In this document: positions 23,848 to 36,000 of the stretch, piece by piece
How the letters are laid out: every line of letters begins with the position of its first letter
Numbering within the stretch: the stretch's first letter is position 1
From: Chrysopilus asiliformis
Taxonomy: Eukaryota > Arthropoda > Insecta > Diptera > Rhagionidae
DNA: 64,000 bases
Assembly (NCBI GenBank): GCA_964034945.1
Contig: OZ035963.1
Span: 2,885,828-2,949,827 of the forward strand
Direction of reading: 5' to 3'
The notes under the pieces: generated by a model
Told to the model about the DNA's origin: nothing
Seen by the model: only the letters and a program-made list of their open reading frames with translations
Database searches by the model: none
Translations under genes and position numbers: made by a program

Positions 23848-24150
23848 CACTCAGAAAAATGTCAGGTCAACTTTTTGTCAGGTGAACTTTGACCTCTAGC
23901 TGGCTGACAGAGGTTTCCATTACATGACATTATATCCTCGAAATGCCTATCTAAGGTCAACTCGTGCAGCTCCCAATGCCCTACTTCACCTGCTCGTGGC
24001 TTAATTTCAGAATTTCTTCGGCCACTGGTCAACACAAGTTTTACTTTCCCTCATGCAGGCGAACGCGCGCCTCGCATAGGCTAAATTTTCCTGCCCGAGG
24101 CCAATTACGCCGTATATTGGTCGTCGAGTTAGCCTCCATTTTTCTGAGTG
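23848..24150 (+). mobile_element. MITE family M1, divergent copy
   Basis: CACTCAGAAAAATG at the left and CATTTTTCTGAGTG at the right are exact 14-bp inverted termini. The body matches the other M1 copies (ACTTCACCTGCT, CAGGCGAACGCGCGCCT, CCAATTACGCCGTAT) but is 303 bp with internal differences, so it is older. Flanks are TA on the left and CA on the right. Confidence 0.85.
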
Positions 24151-25669
24151 CACTGCCAAATTCGCTGTTTTTTGATTACGTGATATTTAATTTTTAATTA
24201 TTTTATGTCAGAATCCATCAATACCGAATACATTTAATTATTTTAAAAGCTTTGATATGTAGAATAAAGTTATTGAAATAAAAGTATGCAGTTTATCTCA
24301 TTACATTTCAAAACAATATCTGCCATCAGCGATTAAAATTAATTGATTACATCGCTTTAACAAATGTTTACTGTGACTAATAAAATGGTGCGATGAAATT
24401 AATAGTTAGTGATGTCCTTTATAGCAGCATTAAAATAAAATCCTATATTTTATTGACTTTTATTTAAATGCAGCATAATTGAAATTCATTGAGTTTTCCT
24501 AACAAAGCATTTAAGCAAAATTTTAATTAACTTTTGTAACAAATCATCATACCGTCATCATGTTCTCATCATCATCACAGTAAAATCAAAATCACCTTAC
24601 ATCCCGGTACCCCGCACATCCCGCTCCCATACAATTTTCAACACTACTCCAAAAACTCCCAAAAACCGGCATCCGAAAGCCAAACATGCTTTGCATAAAT
24701 TTATCAAAAGCTGCCTATATTTCTGTATTTGGTCGCTTGGGTCTCTCTCTATTTATTTTCAAACTTCCATATACATATTTAAATTTCCCGGTCCCGTTTT
24801 CAGCGTTTGAAATTTTGTTGGATTTTGTATTTTACAGTGCGCGGGGGCACTGAATTCATGATGATGAAGACAAAACGCCGCTCGTACTACTATGTACTTA
24901 TACATACACGTTTACTAGTAAATTTCCATTCAGGTAAATACCGTGCAGTAAAATTTTCTACACGAACATGATATCATATATGTGACATTTTGTGTGGGAA
25001 TTTCGATGAAGGGATCTAAAGGACAAAAAATATATACATACGAGAGTACACCAAATACATACAAACGATTTGCTGAAAGGGCTGACGATGGCAAAATATT
25101 CCGCAACTCGGTTTGGAACTTTCGACCCCCAAACTAGACACATATGGAATAATCAAATAATCTCATACATTTTGGATTAAAATCTCATCAAAATATTCAA
25201 ATTTCTCACCTGTGTATTCACCTGTAATCAAGTCAATTATTTCCAACATTCTAGACACTTCTTGTATATGATACGGGGGTGGACGGGGACTATTAATGGG
25301 TATACTACGACAAGGGTAGTCATTGGATTATGTAGAAGGGGGAGGGGGTATCAAAAGTGTGGTAAAAATATTCATTGAATAGCAATGACGACATCGAATC
25401 TGTTCTTCATATATCCTGCATAAGGCGATTAAGCGATATGTAAAATTGATCCGTTTAAAAATTAATGAAATATTATTATTCGATGCATGAGAAACTATGA
25501 GATCAAAAACAGTAGAAGATTGGCTGAATTTAACGAAATCCCGGCGTGTAATCAAAATTTTGGCCACGTGCGGTAGTTATAAGGCTCTGTAAACATAACT
25601 CAATTCAAAAGAGTGCACCCAAATTTTTATATGTACTCTAAATGGGAATCATATATAAGTATGTATATT
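24151..25669. other. unassigned stretch
   Basis: A short TCA-rich microsatellite around 24544-24580 (runs of TCATCA). No gene or repeat end supported. Confidence 0.4.
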
Positions 25670-26420
25670 CGATCTAGTATATCGTTTGTACCGCATCGAA
25701 CCAATTGTCGAACAGAAAATGAACTACACAAGGATGTTTGGGATGACAAAAGATTTTGATTTCTGGATATCCTCCCGTCTATCTGTCCGTCTGGTCGGGT
25801 GGTCGTTCGTCTGTCTGCCCGCGAACACCAAAACTTTCGAAAAGATTGAGCTAAAGGCTTGAAATTTTGTATTGTTGCGTTCGTAGTAATTAGCAAGGCT
25901 AAGTTCTTGAGCGGGCAAAATAGGACCATTCCTTTCCCCTCCCCCACACTCAGAAAAATGTCCAGGTCAACTTTTTGTCAGGTTAACTCTGACCTTACAG
26001 AGCTGTCTGTAAGCCAGCTAGCGGTCAGAGTTAACCTATCTAAGGTCAACTCGTGCAGCTCCCAAGGCCCTACTTCACCTGCTGGTGGCTTAATTTCAGA
26101 ATTTCTCCGACCACAGGTCAACTCAGTTTTACTTGCCCACATGCAGGCGAACGCGCGCCTGCCCGAGGCCAATTACGCCGTATGTAGGTCGTCGAGTTAG
26201 CCTCCATTTTTCTGAGTGATGCAAACGAAATAGTTTTTTGAAATTTTCTCGAAAACGGCAAGTTGTATTGAAAAATTTATAAAGGTAAAATGTGTTTAGA
26301 AAAAAATTTTTCATAACTTATTCATACATCAAAATCCAGTTAAACCACTCCTTCCCTCGTCCATCACACAAATGGAATACTTTTTTTTATATTTTCTCGA
26401 AAACGGTGCATCGAATCGAA
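25670..26420 (-). repeat. diverged FBL-related repeat, split by an M1 MITE
   Basis: The segment up to 25946 has the FBL-like order: TGTCCGTCTG tract, AAAGATTGAGCTAAAGGCTTGAAATTT-type sequence, AAGGCTAAGTTCTTGAGCGGGCAAAATAGGACCATT-type sequence, then a C-run. After the MITE it resumes with GCAAACGAAATAG and CTCGAAAACGG, matching the FBL parts that follow the C-run. A partial relative of the first half lies at 59644-59820. No coding. Confidence 0.6.
25947..26218 (+). mobile_element. MITE family M1, 272 bp
   Basis: 14-bp inverted termini CACTCAGAAAAATG / CATTTTTCTGAGTG. The body is nearly identical to the copies at 29845 and 54163. It is inserted inside the FBL-related repeat at 25670-26420, in what would be a continuous CCCCCATnC sequence. 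No transposase. Confidence 0.9.
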
Positions 26421-29400
26421 AAGGTCTGAAAAACTAAAGTGACGTGACAATATTGAAAAAGAGACAAAAAAAAAATACTACCATTTTTTATGATTTTTCT
26501 TTATCAAATATTAAAAATTAATTAAATTTTTTGCTATGGGAGAATATATTATAAATGGCAGTATTTAGAAGAAAAATCGTTTCACATACCATCAGCCCTA
26601 CTTACGACATTGAAAGAAATAGAAAATGTGTTAAAAATAAATAAAAAATGTTTTAATAATTCGTATTTATTTCAAGAAATGATGAGAACGTTAAGAAGTT
26701 TTTTTTATTATTGTACAATTTTCTAGAAAGTAGTTTCTTTTTAAAATATCCAAGAAGTTTTTGACTAAAGCGACATAAAAATAGGAAACTTTGGGATTAA
26801 AAAGTTATTTTCAAATATAAGACACAACTGATTATATTCTTCCATTAATTTAAATGCTGCATTTTTTTCCATTGCCAAAGAAAATTGGAATAATCCCAAC
26901 ATGACAGAATATAAATACGCTATTTAAATAATTAAAGTGAAAGGAACTCATTTTCAAATATTCTAATTAAAAGTAATTTTCTAATTATTGAAGATTTACG
27001 AAAGTGAAAAGTTTAAGCACAATAAGATAGGATTGATTAAAAAGTGAATACTTTATGAAAAATTGCCTAATAGCCTCTGTAAGTAATTCAGGGAAAAGGG
27101 GTTTTTGTTTGCCTTTTCACGGGTAACTATACGGCGAGTACACAAGAAATACAATAAAAACGGTAAACTTTGAAATTAGCAAGATATAATTCTTAACGAG
27201 TTTCTCAATACAACAAAGGGAAAAAAGAATTTATTCTGTCGAATCTTTTCTTGTACGTTACCTTAGAACCTACAGCCCCGGAAGAAAAGAAAATCACTAA
27301 GGGATGATACTAACGCGGGCAAAAACTCAACCAGATGTATGTTCTTTTTTTTAAATCCCTTTAACGGGGCTGGAAATCTTAAGAACTTCCATTAAAGCTT
27401 ACTCATGTGTAATTTCTTTACAAATAGCTTAGCTTTAGCAAAATACTTGTATTTTCATCCCCTAGCACACGACATCAAAGGGAATCTGATGCTCAAAATT
27501 AACAACAAGAATATTTCCCATGGAAAAATCGCTATTTGCAATAAGTAATTAATTGTAATGAAAATTTTCCCACCATTTTCGTCGTACCCGAGGAAACCAT
27601 GCAACCGGAAATCTTGTTTCGATGAAAAAAATCTGCAGATGCAAAATTATCGCAATTTGAAAAGCAATAATAATTGAAATGAAAATAGAATTTGTTAGAG
27701 ATGTAAACGGAATGCCATTTTCCACATATCTAAAACTAGAATATTTTTGGGGAATTACTTGTTGTAAGAAAATGTAGATGGGATTTAAATTCGTATTTGC
27801 ATAGTAGAATCGTATCTAAAAGATATTTTTGATGCCACGACACCGCACCGGTTTAGCTCATAGTTTGCGGCTTTCAATCTTTCATTAAAACTTTCATCAT
27901 TTCGTTGTTCAAAGTAAAATTTATTCAAGTGTAACGTAATTAAATGGGTTTTTAGCGAAAAGCAATTTTCCATAAATTATTACTCCAGAAATAAGCATAA
28001 CGTGTAAAATTGCTTTATAGTCTCGAACCGAAGACCGTTCAACATAATAACGATTTTTTTTTATATATTTTGAATCTTTTGCCATTTTAGGGTAGTGGTA
28101 GCAAAAGGTACCCTGGTACGTGTATTTACAGACTAATAAAGTGATCATTATATTAAACTGACTGTGTGGCTTAGTGGGTAAAGTGCTCCGCCAACGACCT
28201 TCGGGTTTAATTTCAGTGATTTCAGGTTGTTTCTTTAAAATAAAGGGCTATTGATAACAAGTAAAGCATTTATACCAGATACGTGGGCGGAAGAGGTTAG
28301 CGATAATTCGGTGGTGGTTTGTCTGTAATTCCAGACAAAAAATTGCGAGAAATTAAACACAGAATGCGAAAAAGCTGAATAAAAAAATCGCAAAAAATCT
28401 GATCGTGAGGGGGAAGGGGGAAGAAGGAGAGCAAAAAAATTAAAATTAGTGTAACATATTTTATGGATAACTCCTAAGTATAGTTAGTTATTGGTTTTTC
28501 CGAACAAAACCATTGGTTACGTTACAAATGCCTCGCAATGATATCTATGCAAAAACGTAGGGTGACAAATTCGTGCAATTACCCTACATTTCGTGTGATC
28601 TCAGTACAAATATAAATTTCCCGCCACAAATTTAATAGCGATGCGTGTACTCCAAGGGATGAAGATGAAAATGTTTTGCGAAATATGATGTTGAGGGAAG
28701 TTTCTTGGTAAAATGAAATCCGCCACCCACTCTTTAAGCCACATTAACAGCCAAAAAAGATTGCGCCTTTTAAAACTTTCGGAAATGTTAAATGCTTCTG
28801 TTTTGATTTTGCGGTTTTATTGGTTTTTGTACCTCGCACGCTGGATGGATTCCAATCAACTGTAATGCTTCGAGGATATTTTGTGGAAAACGAGTGAACT
28901 TTTGTACAAATTTTGGAAAAATTAAGGAAATTTCAAAATGCTACGCGCAATTGTGGTTTTATACAACATTAAGACGACGGCAGTCGTATACAATTTCATG
29001 CGTAATGAGTTCCTAAAGCAAAATCTTTTAATTGCTTACGTTTAACTTTTGTAAAGATTTATGAAACGATTTAAGAAATTTGTACAAAATTTACGTCACG
29101 CAGCCACAAAAAGTAATTAAACAGGTGTGTATTGATTATTTTAGGGATATCCGGTCCCTGCTTGATCCAATGATGTCATAAAAGGACCGCTTTTCAATAA
29201 CATACACAGTGATTTGTATCACAGCTTCAGGGATTCTATGGAAAATCGGAGGAATGTTATGCAAACATTATGTTATAGACGTAAGTTGATCCTTTAAGTT
29301 ATTATTACGCTTTGGTTTCATTATTTTTGCATATTATTATCTCACTAGGTGGGCTGATCTAAATTGGTATTTGATTTTCAATTGACGTCAGAGAAAAGAT

Positions 29401-29844
29401 TGTTAAATTATCGACGTCATCACATAAGTTTGCTGCTATTTTCTAAGTAAAATCATTAATAAAATTCGGTATGGGATTCTCATCTTGTTTTAAATTTCTT
29501 TTGTGGGCTGTGTAAAAACGACGGTAGATCTTTCGGGTGGAGGCAGATTGGGTTAGTGCGATGGCGGTGTTATCTACACACAAAAAAAAATGGTGAACAA
29601 TTCTGATGAGAGGGAGGGGTTCCGATGAGCCGAAAATTAGCGTCGCATATTTAACAAACGGCCCCTTAAACCAAAAGAAAAAAGGATTTATTTTAAAGAA
29701 ACATGTCATTTCTCACCAAAATATGAAATACGATTGAATAAGAGACAAAAAATATGAAAGCTTCAATAAATGGACACCAACGATTCCCTGGCTATTGTCC
29801 GGTCATTGAAGATTTCACTATAACACATGACGACACTCGTTATG
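26421..29844. other. unassigned AT-rich stretch
   Basis: No frame over about 90 codons with recognisable content. One tRNA-like promoter pair is listed separately at 28160-28220. Confidence 0.45.
28160..28220 (+). other. tRNA-like A box and B box, possible SINE head
   Basis: TGGCTTAGTGGG at 28167-28178 fits the RNA polymerase III A-box consensus (TRGCNNAGTGG), and GGGTTTAATTTC at 28203-28214 is a weak B box at normal spacing. The flanking sequence does not fold into a full tRNA by eye. A decayed tRNA-derived SINE or pseudo-tRNA is possible. Confidence 0.25.
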
Positions 29845-30116
29845 CACTCAGAAAAATGTTCAGGTCAACTTTTTGTCAGGTTAACTCTGACCTTACAGAG
29901 GTTTCTGTAAGCCAGCTAGCGGTCAGAGTTAACCTATCTAAGGTCAACTCGTGCAGATCCCAATGCCCTACTTCACCTGCTGGTGGCTTAATTTCAGAAT
30001 TTCTCCGACCACAGGTCAACTCAGTTTTACTTGCCCACATGCAGGCGAACGCGCGCCTGCCCGAGGCCAATTACGCCGTATGTAGGTCGTCGAGTTAGCC
30101 TCCATTTTTCTGAGTG
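29845..30116 (+). mobile_element. MITE family M1, 272 bp
   Basis: Exact 14-bp inverted termini and the same body as the copies at 25947 and 54163, with only scattered substitutions. It is flanked by TG on both sides, a possible 2-bp target duplication. An internal inverted repeat, GGTTAACTCTGACC with GGTCAGAGTTAACC, is conserved. Confidence 0.9.
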
Positions 30117-32004
30117 TGGTGCGCCCAATATCAGGCGTTGATTCAGAATTTTTAATTTGGACCAGATCTAGTTTTTGAGATAAAGATTCATAAATTCTGT
30201 TTTTGTCGCCGTGTAATTAATGTCGATTACTACAAATACATATAATTTTTCAATATTTAAAAAAAGAGGTTTTTTCAATATTGAAAAATCAGAAAAACAG
30301 AAAAAAAACGCTATGAGCGTTAAAGAAATTTAAATTTTTAAGGTATTCTTACTTCAAAAACATCAGCCAGCCGTGTCCTTTTTCCTGTAGGGTTCCGTCA
30401 TAAACCAAATTACTTGCCTCAAACCCCCAGCATAGTGACTTCAACTGGAGCTAGAACCGCCCACCACATTTTATCACCGGTAGCATGCTCCTTAATAACC
30501 TTTAGCATCCAAACCTGATCATAAATTAAGTGTCCCAAGGGATACGGAGCGCACCATAGACGATAGAATACAAAGCCTTTCGCATATACCACCCTTGCCA
30601 CTCTTCCTGCTGGACTGTAACTCAATTCCCCCCCCCCCCCCCCTCCCCCCCCCCCGCACGTTCACAATCTGATCAGGCTAGCATTTTGTTCCCACTTTAT
30701 TTTTCCGAATAATAAAATATTCAATTTATTAACAAGCATATTCACCCTCGTAGTCATCGAGGCTTCCAATCCGGAGTTAGCAGCGTCGACCGGGTTTCGG
30801 CCGGAAACAACAAAAAGTACAAGAATTCCCGTATGTAAGGATCTACTTTCGGGTGAACGCAGGAATCTGCTCTCTTAGTCCCTGTTGAGTGTCCGGCATT
30901 GAATCGACTACCGGCTATAGAGAGACAGGATATAAGCATAATACAGTACAGGATAGGACAGGGTTAGGAAAAGGATTGAATTGGATAGAATTAAATTGGA
31001 TGAGGCGATGAGCAGATGCTGGAAATGCGTGCAACCAAGCAAGGATTCACTGCCTGATGCCTAGGGGAGTAAAACATTAATCATATTTCCTGAACCAAAT
31101 ACTTAATTAGCCTTACAACGTTAAAGTAAAATCCTTTCCGACGGTAAAACCGAACTCTACTCCTCATCTATTCTCATATCCTATAACAACATTGTCGATA
31201 TTTAGATACAAAAAAACATTTACTAACACATCCATATGTGGACACTTACTCAATTTTCTATTGCTGTTATTATTTGATTTTCATATACGCTTTAAAAATA
31301 TCTTTGTCATCATTTTTTCCGAAAATCCCATTGGGGTTGGGAACCAAGGATGAATTTTGCTAAGCCAGCAAGCATTTTTCGTCTAGACAAATGAATATAC
31401 AAATAACCGTATTAAACATATTGCGATTTTAAACAATTATAAAGTCTATCCACCACATATCTATTTTGTGGCTGTCCAGTGTCCAATTACACAACATAAA
31501 ACGACTGAATAACAAGGAATATTAAAAGGACCTTCCATAGTTGAGTGCATTTTTTTATATTAAGAATTTTATTTGCTTCCATTGGACATGGGGAATCTTA
31601 AAAGGGTCTTCCTTTTTCCGACTAAATTGCACTTTTTACGAGCGAGTCGTAAAACGGCCTTCCTTTATGCAGTCCCGAGTTCCTGTAATGCGAGAGTGAA
31701 TGCAGGGTATGGCAAGGCAAACGTTATCCTCGACGTCGGTTATCCAATATTCGTACGTGGGTAAGAAAATCCAGGTGAGTGCAAAGTACTTATCCAGGGA
31801 GCATATATAGTGACCGTGCAACATGTTACAATGGTAAACCAACAAAGTCGGAAAAGATTTAAGTGCTAAGCCCCCGAAGACAAAAGGCCAAATCAGTCCC
31901 GGCAACTTAGTATGGATTTTTTACGTGATCAACACATGAGTTTGTTATAAGCATGGATCTGAAGTTATTTTAGTACCTAATATTTTTGAGTTTTGGATAT
32001 TCAT
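30117..32004. other. unassigned stretch with poly(C) tract
   Basis: Contains a C-run of about 28 bases broken by one T (30628-30656), able to form a G-quadruplex on the minus strand. The minus-strand frames at 30419-30625 and 30754-30939 have no recognised domain. Nothing else supported. Confidence 0.4.
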
Positions 32005-32058
32005 CATATTCGGGAAAATTCAGTAAGGTCTTAAGGATACAGAATTTTCCCGAATATG
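32005..32058. repeat. short inverted repeat
   Basis: CATATTCGGGAAAATTC at 32005-32021 pairs exactly with GAATTTTCCCGAATATG at 32042-32058. A third GAATTTTCCCGAATTT box follows near 32078. Confidence 0.8.
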
Positions 32059-32212
32059 AAAGATACAGGACCTTACCGAATTTTCCCGAATTTTAAAACC
32101 AGCTTTTCGTTCCTAAAAAGATTTTGGAAATAATTTGTAACCATTTAGGAAATTTTCGCGCTCGTTTTTTAATGTCCGTACAAATTTTAATAACCGAGTG
32201 AAACTTGTATTA

Positions 32213-33075
32213 AAGGGTGTTTTTTTAGACGTGTGGTTTTCAAGAAGAAATAAAACGCATATAATTAAATGTTATGGCCAAGAGTTTAGCTTTATTATAA
32301 AGATAAGGGTTTGCCATTATGTTTTAAAAATGATTTCGGGCAAGTGGCCGCCGCGGCTGGCTCTTGGGGCCGTATGTCAGCAATAACGCGCCGAATATTC
32401 TCTTCCAAGGCGTCAATCGTCTCGGGCTTATCTGCGTAGACAAGCGACTTCACATAACCCCACAAAAAATAGTCCAGCGGTGTTAAATCGCACGACCTTG
32501 GAGGCCACGCCACAGGCCCACGACGCGAGATAATGCGCTCACCAAAAGTTTCCTTCAATAAATTGATTGTTTCGTTGGCTGTAGTATGGCATGTAGCGCC
32601 GTCTTGTTGGAACCAAAGGTCGTCCACATCAACATCCTCCAATTCAAAAGTCATTAATCATGGCTCTCTAGCGTTCCCCATTGACTGTAACATTATGGCC
32701 GGCTTCATTTTTGAAGAAATATGGACAAATGATTCCCTCTGCCCATAGAGCACACCAAACAGTGACTTTTTGAGGATGTAACGGCGTCTGAAGGATGGCT
32801 TGTGGATTACCATCCCTCCAAATGCGACAATTTTGCTTATTGATGTACCCATTCAACCAAAAGTGAGCTTCATCGCTGAATAAAATTTTCTTGTGAAAAT
32901 CAGGATCGGTGGCCATCTCGTTTTGGGCCCTTTCACCGAACGTGCGACGTGCTTGATGGTCGTTTGACGAAATGGCAAACCTAACTGAGCATAAATCAAG
33001 TGACAACTGTCAGAAAGACCAACTCCGAAAAAAGTAGTGCCAGATTGAAAACCACACGTCTAAAAAAACACCCTT
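32213..33075 (-). mobile_element. mariner-like element, internally deleted
   Basis: Perfect 31-bp terminal inverted repeats at 32213-32243 and 33045-33075 (starting AAGGGTG, seven T, then AGACGTGTGG), flanked by TA on both sides (32211-32212 and 33076-33077). At 863 bp it is shorter than the roughly 1.3 kb of complete elements. The 5' part of the transposase gene is missing. Confidence 0.95.
32295..33006 (-). pseudogene. mariner-like transposase, truncated and frameshifted
   Basis: The first segment (33006-32668) carries FSDEAHFW (first catalytic Asp, residue 45 of the segment) and KVTVWCALWAEGI. It stops at a TAG in GERY-like context. The second (32654-32295) carries WFQQDGATCH (Asp18) and WPPRSCDLTPLDYFLWG, with the third Asp (Asp56) 37 residues further on. 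These are the DDD-type catalytic motifs of mariner-family transposases. A few bases are missing between the segments, and a second deletion after ADIRPQ removes about 25 residues and shifts out of frame the normal C-terminal residues, which can still be read in another frame. The whole N-terminal helix-turn-helix region is absent. Non-functional. Confidence 0.9.
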
Positions 33076-36000
33076 TATTAGATTCAAGTGAAAATTGCGA
33101 CTTTTTAGATTCTGAACCTCCTTTTTTAAGTGCTTTATTAAAAAAATGCGCGGAAAAAGAAAAAATAAAACATTTTTAGGCGTTGTTTATCAGAAATAAA
33201 TGCGAGATAATTATTTTTTCCCATTTGGCATATATTTTTTATAATAAAAAACAGCTTTTTCGTTTTGGATACCAGATTTTATTGCTTATGGAAAAGACAA
33301 AAAAAAGGGGTGAATTATAGTTTCTATTCTTCCACAAAATCTACAAATATGCATTTTTTTTTTTGAATAGAAAATGCGTACAAAATAGTTTTTAAAGCAT
33401 TTTTTTTGTATATTTCTAACAATACTGTCTCAGATTTTTCGATATAAAAAAAGTAAAAAAAGCACGAAAACCCTACGAAAACTCGACTATTGTAAAAACT
33501 TTTTTACGACACGAATTTAAAGCTGCTGTAAACCACTAGTAGTTTAAAGTGAATGTCTGTTTACTGCCAATATAAACTTATCCTGTATTCATCCGACTTC
33601 ATTAAGAACCACACAGTCCTGTAAATCCCCACATTTTTAATACGAAACGAAAGTCGAAATTCATTTTTCAAATGTGTTTCAATGGAGATTGCTAGTTTTT
33701 TTTTATTTCGACTATTTTTTTCAAAATAAATTTAATCCAGATAAGCCAAACACCACCACCAGTGGGTAAAACAGGACAAACGAAATTTGTGACTTTAGTA
33801 CATTTTGACATGATTTAGTGAAATCTCTTTGGCAATGATTAAAATTTACTTTCCGTGATTGAATGAAGGAAAAGTCAAACAACTAACACCAAACACAAAC
33901 TGCCCCTTTGATAAAATAGGATTTCCATCATCCTCCCACAATTTCCCCACCGAAATTTTCTCACCTTTTTGATTTGTTTTCTGGTATCTATCTCTGTTTC
34001 AATCAAACAGGAGGTACCGAGCAAAATGTGAAAGTGGTTAAAAAGATGGAAAAATTGAAGGAAATGCAGAAAAGAAACCTTTTAAGAAATCACTTACTCT
34101 GCCTCCGTATCTGTTCCACTCCGCTTTTATCTCCACAACAAAATCAACAACATTTCGCACCATTTAATCAAGGATGGCGGGGCTGGAAGGTGTGCTCGCC
34201 GGCAGACCATTTACGGGGGTCAAAAATTCAATCCACCTCGCGATGCGATCAGCCATCGTCCAAGGGTAGTAATTTGCGATAATCAAATTTGCCGTCCATT
34301 TTCGAATTTTACCCTCGTCGGGATCTCTTAGCACATGCAAAATAGAGAAGGTACGCATAGAGGAGGGTATTATGGCCACCTGATTTTCGCCCATCGGCTA
34401 TAGTGGAGGTCATCAAGGCGTTAGGCTAAAAGCTTGAAAATTACTTAAAAGCAAGCGTCCGTCCAGCTTGAACCGGCGGCAAAGAGGAAAAATTGAAGTA
34501 AATTGTGGAAATAGGATTTGGAATGAGAATAAAAAGCCTTTCCGAGGATAACTTTTACTAAAACGGCTCAGACGGCACTAGATTAGGGATGAAATTGTTG
34601 TTGCTGTTTTCTTGGTTCCACCTTCAGTATAGTTACATCTCTTTACGTTCAGTTAGTCACGTGAGAAATTTTCTGGTATTAGGGGAGACGGGAGTTTTTT
34701 CCACAATTCGAATTAGTTTTTTATTGTAAAATTTCATGTGAAACTTATGAATTTCCAAGCCTTTCAAAGTCAAAATCTGACCTAGCGGTGGCGTACGTAA
34801 AAATGTTTGCCTTTCCCCGGTGAAAAAATTATATGTATTTCCTAGGACTTAAAATACTTTTTGAATCCCCCCTCAACGGCCGAAAATTTAAGACCCTTTC
34901 AACGATTAATATTATAGTAATTGAGATCTTCTCAACGATTTTCAACGAAACGGGCTTCAAGCCGGGCTTCATTAGGGTTTTTAAGCGAATCCGGTACTTT
35001 TTCCATTATATTAAAAGAAAGCTTTTGTAGATATTTTCTCGATTTCAAATTGCGACTCCCTTAAAAATGTTTAGTGACTTCTCAGGGGGTTACTGATGGG
35101 AAAAAGTCGTCTAAACTGTTTTTACGGCCTCTGTTGTTGATTGGTTGCAATACCTCACAAATGTTGTTAAATCTTAAACTTTGGTTCGAAATCTACGATA
35201 ACCTGTAGGTGCAACCGTAGAAAAGTAACTTCAATTTGACAGTCTGATTCGAATTGTCACATCTCGGAAGACATACCGAAGCTTGAGATTTTTTTTTGTC
35301 AAAACTTAAAATTTTTGTTTCTTAATCATACTTTTTTTGTGAGAAGTTGCAAAATTCTTAGTTACTCAAAAAGTAAGTCAACGTAAGAAAATTCTCTGCC
35401 ACATTTTTATAAAGCAATTTTTTTGCTGATTTCAGAAATTGACTTCAATATCCCCTAAAATTCGCCTCGTTATGCATGTAGTTGTTAAGAGCACTCTTCA
35501 TTTTCCATTTTATTTATTTTTTCCTCATTTGGAGATGGTCGTCGTTTGTAAGAGAGGTAGAATGTCGACCTGATCTCAAAATAAAAAAAATATATAATAA
35601 ATAAATTAAATGGGAAAACTGCGAAAAAAAAAGAATTAAAAGCGAAGGTTCTAAAAAGGTAGTCCTAAATACCTGTATTTGGCTCCTCTGCAAGTGACAT
35701 TCAAGGCATTTAAACGAAGGGAAAATGTCGTTTGGTTTCTTCCTTTTTACCAAAGTTGTTGTTGTTTTTTTAAAATTTTATTATTATTTTCGTTTTTTAT
35801 GTGCTGCTCCCAAGAGCGACCGAAAACAAAAATCTCTGTACGTCGTGGTACGTAATAAGGTGCGGTTTTGTCTGTTGGCGACATCTTAATAAAACATTTT
35901 TCAATTCAAATTTTCAACCCAAATCTCCGCCTGCAGAGAATTTCGTTTCGAGCACAAAAAATGCTGTAACTGAACAGGAAGTGGGTGGCATGGTATGGCA

